64,000 nt of DNA. Source: Promethearchaeota archaeon (GTDB taxonomy: Archaea; Asgardarchaeota; Lokiarchaeia; Sigyniarchaeales; SOKP01). The stretch's first letter is position 1. Every line of letters begins with the position of its first letter. Under the pieces are notes generated by a model. It searched no databases, had not been told where the DNA came from, and saw only the letters and a list, made by a program, of their open reading frames with translations. The stretch spans positions 1 through 64,000 of the forward strand of contig JAHPZE010000002.1 in assembly GCA_019058365.1 (NCBI GenBank), written 5' to 3'. Positions 59,563 through 64,000 of this stretch are shown one piece after another. The position numbers were made by a program, and so were the translations under genes.

Positions 59563-60126
59563 TTAGAATGATGAATCTAATGTAAATCCATGTTTTGCTA
59601 AAACACCCTTTTTTAATTCAAGGTAATTACTCGATATATATACCGGAAAGTTAAATTTTTCTGGATCTAGAGTTTCATTTTTTACATAGATAGGATCAGA
59701 ATGTGTCGCAACAACTTTACCAAAATAACAGATATGTGAACCAAGTTCTATTCTTTTAATAACTTTACATTCCATATTCCATGGAAACTCTTTTATCATT
59801 GGAACTTGTATAACAGAAGCATCTTGTTTTGTTAAATTTAATTTTTTCCATTTATTAACTTCTCTTCCAGAACGTGTTCCACAATAATCAGATTCTCTTA
59901 ATTGTTCTATTGTAGGATAATTAATAACAAATTCACCATATTTTTCAATTAAATGAAAAGAATATCGTTTAGGTTGGATAGAAATAGCAATAATAGGAGG
60001 ATCAAAGCAGACTTTCCCTACATATGCTAATGTTATTAAATTAGCGTCTTCGCCTGTTCCTACAGAAATAACTGCCACTGGCATAGGAAAAGTTGAGATT
60101 TTTGGACTTAAATCTACTTTTTTCAT
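59563..60126 (-). CDS. Flavin reductase-like FMN-binding protein
   Basis: A 187-residue protein of the flavin reductase/flavoredoxin family: PMPVAVISVGTGEDANLITLAYVGKVCFDPPIIAISIQPKRYSFHLIEKYGEFVINYP, and a C-terminal part with HICYFGKVVATHSDP. It binds FMN and passes electrons between carriers in anaerobes. Its upstream region is shared divergently with the carbonic-anhydrase-like gene. Confidence 0.88.
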   Translation of the reverse strand: MKKVDLSPKISTFPMPVAVISVGTGEDANLITLAYVGKVCFDPPIIAISIQPKRYSFHLIEKYGEFVINYPTIEQLRESDYCGTRSGREVNKWKKLNLTKQDASVIQVPMIKEFPWNMECKVIKRIELGSHICYFGKVVATHSDPIYVKNETLDPEKFNFPVYISSNYLELKKGVLAKHGFTLDSSF

Positions 60127-60275
60127 TCTAATCTCATTTTATTAGTTTGAATTATTAATTATTTTAATTGTTAACTTTTTAAATAGTTTTAATTTGAATT
60201 ATATCAAATTTTCCTATAAAACTCTTAAATAATAAAAAATTAGTAAATAATCAAAATCCGTTGAAAATTATATAA

Positions 60276-60280
60276 GGTGA
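60276..60280 (+). promoter_or_regulatory. Shine-Dalgarno GGTGA for the gamma-CA-like gene
   Basis: GGTGA, six nucleotides (AAGAGA), then ATT. TGA is in frame, so translation cannot begin further upstream. Confidence 0.72.
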
Positions 60281-60286
60281 AAGAGA

Positions 60287-60907
60287 ATTATAATAAAACA
60301 TCGGGGTTTCGAACCTAAATTTGATTCCTCTGTATTTATAGCACCCACAGCAGCAGTTGTAGGTAACATTTCGATTGGAAAAGATTCAAGGATAATGTAC
60401 GGTTCTGTTCTTGATTCAGAAGGTTCTACAATCGAAATTGGTGAATGTTCAATAATATGTGAAAATGCTGTTCTTAGGGCTACAGCATCAGGAAATCGCG
60501 AGTATCCTGTAATAATTGGGGATCATGTCTTTGTTTCACCGCAATCAACTATTATAGGTTGTGAAGTTGAATCTAATTCATATATAGCAACGGGTGTCAC
60601 TGTTCTGCAAGGTGCTATTGTTCAATCTGGTGCCGCGGTAGCTGTTGGAGCTTTTGTTCATGCGAATACAGTTATTCCCGCAAATTCGTTTATTCCTCCA
60701 AATAATATAGCTATTGGAGATCCAGTTAGAATCTATAGTCCTAAAGAGAAAGAAGGCTTGATTAAAGCAATAAAATCAATTGAGTTTGCTAAAGTTGCAT
60801 TTAATGTTGAAGCAAATTGGGAAAATCGCTTTGAGAGGTATAGACAAGCTACGATGGTTCGTTCAAAAGAATTTGAGAGCCATTTTAATGATGAGATAAT
60901 AGTTTGA
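60287..60907 (+). CDS. Gamma-carbonic-anhydrase-like hexapeptide protein, AUU/AUA start
   Basis: A left-handed beta-helix protein of about 206 residues. The track starts at an internal ATG (60395), which removes the first hexapeptide turns (FIAPTAAVVGNISIGKDSRI). The in-frame TGA upstream leaves ATT-ATA-ATA as the only start region, and GGTGA plus six points to ATT. The zinc-ligand histidines of catalytic gamma-CAs are not seen (VLRAT and VSPQSTIIG occupy the matching turns), so catalysis is doubtful. The IIGDHVFV turn slightly recalls dynactin p25. Confidence 0.8.
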   Translation: MIIKHRGFEPKFDSSVFIAPTAAVVGNISIGKDSRIMYGSVLDSEGSTIEIGECSIICENAVLRATASGNREYPVIIGDHVFVSPQSTIIGCEVESNSYIATGVTVLQGAIVQSGAAVAVGAFVHANTVIPANSFIPPNNIAIGDPVRIYSPKEKEGLIKAIKSIEFAKVAFNVEANWENRFERYRQATMVRSKEFESHFNDEIIV

Positions 60908-60932
60908 GACAAAAATAACTTAAATAATTAAT

Positions 60933-61802
60933 ATGATCGAGAACGATTTTGTTACTGCTCATACAACAGTTCTTTGTATTATTGGGTATCCAATTGAACA
61001 TTCTATGAGTCCAATAATGCATAATGCTGCGATCCGTGAATTAAACCTTGATTATATTTATTTAGCATTCAACATTTTTCCTGCTAATTTGAACCTTGCT
61101 GTGAAAGGAATTAAAGCATTTAATATCATTGGAATTAATGTGACAATTCCCTTTAAACAAAAAATTATGAAATATTTAGATGAAATTGATCCTATAGCAA
61201 AGAAAATTGGTGCTATAAATGCAATTAAAAATGATAAGGGATATCTAACTGGGAAAAATATAGATGCGGAAGGAGCTATGAAAGCATTATTAAATGCAGG
61301 GTACACCGTTTCAGGAAAAAATATCTTATTGCTAGGTGCTGGTGGGGCAGCAAGAGCATTAGCCTATATAATGGCGGAAGATGTTCACAAAATAGTTTTT
61401 GTAAATAGAACTGAAAAACGAGCATTGAAACTTTCGAATCAAATAAAAAAATATTTTGGGATAAATGCTGAAGCAAAGAAAATGAGTAAAAATGTTTTAA
61501 AAGATGAATCTAAAAAAGCCGATATTATCATTAATACCACTCCAGTTGGTATGTATCCTAATGTTGATAAATCGCCAATCCCCGCAGAATGTTTGCATGA
61601 AGATTTAATTGTCTATGATATTGTGTACAACCCATTAAAAACTAAATTAATAACAGATGCTACCCAAAAAGGATGCAAAACACTAGGAGGTTTAGATATG
61701 TTAGTTAATCAAGGAGCTTTAGCATTTGAATGGTGGACAAACAAAAAACCTGATACTAGTTTAATGAAAAAAAAAATAATTGAATTTCTTGGGAAGAGCT
61801 AA
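60933..61802 (+). CDS. aroE: Shikimate dehydrogenase
   Basis: A 289-residue AroE. The substrate domain has GYPIEHSMSPIMHNAAI and INVTIPFKQKIM with the catalytic Lys, and the NADP domain has LLGAGGAARALAYIMAED. The end LGGLDMLVNQGALAFEWW is family-specific. It reduces 3-dehydroshikimate. It starts 25 nt after the beta-helix gene and probably shares its transcript. Confidence 0.95.
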   Translation: MIENDFVTAHTTVLCIIGYPIEHSMSPIMHNAAIRELNLDYIYLAFNIFPANLNLAVKGIKAFNIIGINVTIPFKQKIMKYLDEIDPIAKKIGAINAIKNDKGYLTGKNIDAEGAMKALLNAGYTVSGKNILLLGAGGAARALAYIMAEDVHKIVFVNRTEKRALKLSNQIKKYFGINAEAKKMSKNVLKDESKKADIIINTTPVGMYPNVDKSPIPAECLHEDLIVYDIVYNPLKTKLITDATQKGCKTLGGLDMLVNQGALAFEWWTNKKPDTSLMKKKIIEFLGKS

Positions 61803-61885
61803 TAAATTTTAAAATTTTGATTGATTATAGCAATAAATACGATAAATTTACAAATATTTTAAAAGAAAAAAAAAACAAAAAAAAA

Positions 61886-62254
61886 TTATTGTATTGAACT
61901 TCCACAAAGTGCACAGAATTTAGCATTCTCACTTTGATCTAACTCAGTTCCGCAATTATAACAAAATACTGCTTTCTCTTCAATTTGTTGCGATTTTTTA
62001 ATAACTTTTGGTCTCTCTGGTTGATGAGAAATATTTATTACTTGATATTTTGAACTTTGTTGATCAGTTTCTTTTTGTTCATAACATACTGAATCACAAT
62101 GAATACAACGAGGTTTATGTTCCTTATCTAAATAGATTGCAACATAAATCAATAGGCCAATACCCCCAGTGAAAATAGCTAAGATAATCGCCAAACCAAT
62201 ATTGAATTCATTCTTTTTTGTATAAACATTCATATTACATTTTGGACAATACAT
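61886..62254 (-). CDS. Two-zinc-ribbon membrane protein, paralog 1
   Basis: A 122-residue protein: an N-terminal zinc ribbon (MYCPKCNMNVYTKK) is followed by one hydrophobic hairpin (GLAIILAIFTGGIGLLIYVAIYL), a second C-pair (PRCIHCDSVCYE), a linker, and a C-terminal zinc ribbon (VFCYNCGTELDQSENAKFCALCG). It is one of three tandem related genes. The topology suggests zinc ribbons on the cytosolic side of a membrane hairpin. Confidence 0.7.
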   Translation of the reverse strand: MYCPKCNMNVYTKKNEFNIGLAIILAIFTGGIGLLIYVAIYLDKEHKPRCIHCDSVCYEQKETDQQSSKYQVINISHQPERPKVIKKSQQIEEKAVFCYNCGTELDQSENAKFCALCGSSIQ

Positions 62255-62387
62255 ATTTTTATCATACCAAATTGTTTTATTTTTATTTAATTAAAAGAAG
62301 ATTTTAATTGAATTAAAAAAATTTGGAGTCCAATTTTTAAAATTAATATGCAAAAACGCCTATACTAAGTAAAAATACGTAAAAAAA

Positions 62388-62771
62388 TTAATTTTCGGAA
62401 ATTTGACTCCCACAGTTCGGACAATAACTTGTTCCTGGATTTAATTTTTCTCCACAAAGAGAACAAAAATTCGGTCTAGAGCCAGTTATTTCTTCAGATA
62501 TGTTTACAGGTGTTGAATATGATGATTGTTGAATTTGAGGTTGAGGTTGATAAGTATAGGGGCTTGGAGTTTGGAAGGTTGTAATTTTATTCCCACAATG
62601 CACACATCTATCTTCAGGTTTACTGTAATATATTGCGAGGTAAATCAATAAACCAATTCCCGCTGTAAAAATCAACAATACTATTGCGAGACAAGTATCA
62701 ATATCTTCACGTTTTAACAAAACTTCTTGGTTACAGCGGTTGCAATATCCTGTAGGATTTGTAGTTGTCAT
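62388..62771 (-). CDS. Two-zinc-ribbon membrane protein, paralog 2
   Basis: A 127-residue protein, paralogous to its neighbours. GYCNRCNQEVLLKREDIDTC is the first ribbon, CLAIVLLIFTAGIGLLIYLAIYY the membrane hairpin, and NFCSLCGEKLNPGTSYCPNCG the C-terminal ribbon, joined by a Pro/Gln/Ser-rich linker. The ATG at 62771 is preferred because the first codons then resemble the paralogs. Confidence 0.7.
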   Translation of the reverse strand: MTTTNPTGYCNRCNQEVLLKREDIDTCLAIVLLIFTAGIGLLIYLAIYYSKPEDRCVHCGNKITTFQTPSPYTYQPQPQIQQSSYSTPVNISEEITGSRPNFCSLCGEKLNPGTSYCPNCGSQISEN

Positions 62772-62847
62772 TTTACGCAATTATGTAAAATTTTAATTTT
62801 ATTCCTTTAGACTTTAAGATTATGAATATAAATATTAATTTAAATTT

Positions 62848-63237
62848 TTATTCTATTAGGTAAGCACCACAACTTGGACAGTTTTCTACCTCTTTTAATA
62901 TTTCTTGTTTACAATATGGACAGTAAACCTTGGACTTTTCTTTTTTTTCATCTTCAATTTTTTGAAGTATTCGGCTAATTTGAGCTTTTGGATCTGGAAT
63001 CTCTTCATGAGAATTATAAATACTTAATTGATTTTGGCAATTTGGGCAAATATTTCTTTTTAAAATTACATAACGATAAATGAGAAAGGGAACTATTGCA
63101 AAACCTAATGAAGAAATAATTGCTAGAATCCAGATATTAATGTACATATTCTCTATGGATTTTCTTTTAGGTTTTAAAATTTCTTTCTCACAATTCTTGC
63201 AGTATGCGAATTTATTATGTTTACGCATTACTCTCAT
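62848..63237 (-). CDS. Two-zinc-ribbon membrane protein, paralog 3
   Basis: A 129-residue protein with FAYCKNCEKEILKPKRK as the first ribbon, a hydrophobic stretch (YINIWILAIISSLGFAIVPFLIY), a third C-pair (NICPNCQNQL), and VYCPYCKQEILKEVENCPSCG as the C-terminal ribbon. The order matches the other two copies but the sequence has diverged more. The ATG three codons inside (63228) is an alternative start. Function unknown. Confidence 0.65.
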   Translation of the reverse strand: MRVMRKHNKFAYCKNCEKEILKPKRKSIENMYINIWILAIISSLGFAIVPFLIYRYVILKRNICPNCQNQLSIYNSHEEIPDPKAQISRILQKIEDEKKEKSKVYCPYCKQEILKEVENCPSCGAYLIE

Positions 63238-63437
63238 TTTAAATAAGAATATTTAATTATTTTAATTTATGTAGTAGATTCTATAAGAATTTATTATAAT
63301 ATTCTAATATGCTTTAATTTGTTAAAAATTTAATAAAATGAGGTAATTAAAAATAAAACGAATAAGTCCTTATTGATAATAATTTAGTAAATCTTAGTTG
63401 AATTATTGCTAAAATATAATACATTTTTTGATTTAAT

Positions 63438-64000
63438 TTGAAGCAAAAATCTTTGTTTATTGCATTAGAAGGGATTGATGGATCAGGCACAAGCACTCAT
63501 AGTCACCTTCTTAAAGGTTTTTTAGAAAGCAAGGGATTCAAAGTTCATTTAACGATGGAACCGTCTGAAAGCGATATTGGGAAATTAGTCAGGAAATATC
63601 TAAAAGATAAAAATGTACCGCCTGCCGCTGATGCATTATTATTTGCTACTGACAGAAACTTACATTATCATAACGAAATCAAGAAAAAACTAGAAGATAG
63701 GTATATTGTTATATCCGATCGTTATTTAGAATCTTCGATAGTATATCAATCGTTACAATCAGATAAAATCTCTGTTGAATGGGTTATGGAAATCAATAAA
63801 TTTGTAGCACTACCTGATATAACAATTATTTTAGATGTCGATCCAAAAACGGCATTAGCAAGAAAAGAAGAAGCTGATTTGGAAAAATTTGAGGATAACT
63901 CATTTTTACATAAAGTAAGAAATCTTTATCTCAGCCGCGCTAAACAAGAAGGGTATTCTATTGTTAACTCTGATGATATTATAGAATTTGTTCAAGAAAA
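63438..64000 (+). CDS. tmk: Thymidylate kinase, partial at window end
   Basis: Not in the ORF track because it runs off the window. From TTG at 63438 it reads FIALEGIDGSGTSTHSHLLK, the P-loop of dTMP kinase, with Ser/Thr in place of the last K-Q, then MEPSESDIGKLVRKYLK, LLFATDRNLHYHNEI and VISDRYLESSIVYQS, the TMP-binding and DR(Y) motifs. The 187 codons present include the LID-side region with DVDPKTALARKEE. It phosphorylates dTMP in dTTP synthesis. Confidence 0.9.
   Translation, partial: MKQKSLFIALEGIDGSGTSTHSHLLKGFLESKGFKVHLTMEPSESDIGKLVRKYLKDKNVPPAADALLFATDRNLHYHNEIKKKLEDRYIVISDRYLESSIVYQSLQSDKISVEWVMEINKFVALPDITIILDVDPKTALARKEEADLEKFEDNSFLHKVRNLYLSRAKQEGYSIVNSDDIIEFVQE

Noticed and set aside
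1-64000. CRISPR array, insertion sequence or prophage
   Set aside because: No direct repeats with regular spacers, transposase, integrase or phage genes were seen.

Overview
The window is an AT-rich archaeal chromosome segment, most likely from an Asgard archaeon of the Lokiarchaeota type. The evidence is: an archaeal-order spc ribosomal operon with L32e, L19e, S4e, L34e and L14e; the archaeal L11-L1-L10-L12 operon; archaeal RNase P Rpp29; a DUF106/EMC3-type insertase beside SecY; a Roadblock/LC7 protein; MfnB; and an archaeal/eukaryal selenocysteine system (SelB/EFSec, tRNA-Sec, SepSecS), which among archaea is known only from a few methanogens and from Lokiarchaeota and their relatives. No species assignment is possible from the sequence alone.

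Layout. 1-4.1 kb: a ferredoxin, a beta-propeller protein, a PfkB sugar kinase and a cupin. 4.1-13.8 kb: ribosomal operon S19-L22-S3-L29-Rpp29-S17-L14-L24-S4e-L5-S14-S8-L6-L32e-L19e-L18-S5-L30-L15 on the plus strand. 13.8-25.7 kb: an ECF S component, secreted proteins, Roadblock plus SelB (minus strand), Nudix, aldo/keto reductase, tRNA-Sec with SepSecS, and tRNA-Ile(UAU). 25.8-34.1 kb: coiled-coil proteins, SAM hydrolase, a Nudix-NadM fusion, RtcA, Yip1-like protein, L34e, Cmk, L14e and tRNA-Ser(GGA). 34.1-39.4 kb, minus strand: EMC3-like protein, SecY, L12, L10, L1, L11. 39.5-45.4 kb: two fumarylacetoacetase-family enzymes, ThiW, Adk, AroD, and a TetR/membrane-protein divergent pair. 45.8-52.7 kb: secreted proteins, GH57, and a cytosolic histidine kinase with a REC-ArsR regulator. 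53.1-58.6 kb: a redox cluster (two PPOX-like proteins, ferredoxins, HdrB-like protein, MfnB, tungsten AOR). 58.7-64 kb: a split zinc ribbon gene, AroK, flavin reductase, a gamma-carbonic-anhydrase-like protein, AroE, three zinc-ribbon membrane proteins, and the start of thymidylate kinase.

The most unusual result is that very short introns interrupt protein-coding genes. The 5' third of the L11 gene is broken by three inserts of 37, 36 and 28 nt. Removing them restores an uninterrupted L11 of 164 aa, including the signature region GGSASGGPPIGPAVGP. A 56-aa zinc-ribbon gene at 58.8 kb is broken the same way by one insert of about 29 nt. Two of the L11 inserts can be drawn with a 4-bp helix and two 3-nt bulges, the archaeal tRNA-splicing bulge-helix-bulge (BHB) motif. 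The three tRNA genes in the window carry two introns each, in the D loop, T loop or anticodon loop, of similar size and structure. I infer that one splicing endonuclease processes both tRNAs and mRNAs.

A second pattern is that at least four genes (S14, L15, a gamma-CA-like protein and a fumarylacetoacetase-family protein) have no usable AUG/GUG/UUG at the conserved N-terminus. Each instead has GGTGA followed by a 6-7 nt spacer and AUU or AUA, usually with an in-frame stop just upstream. Together the two patterns mean standard ORF callers lose or truncate real genes here; S14, the zinc ribbon and the L11 N-terminus are missing from the supplied ORF track.
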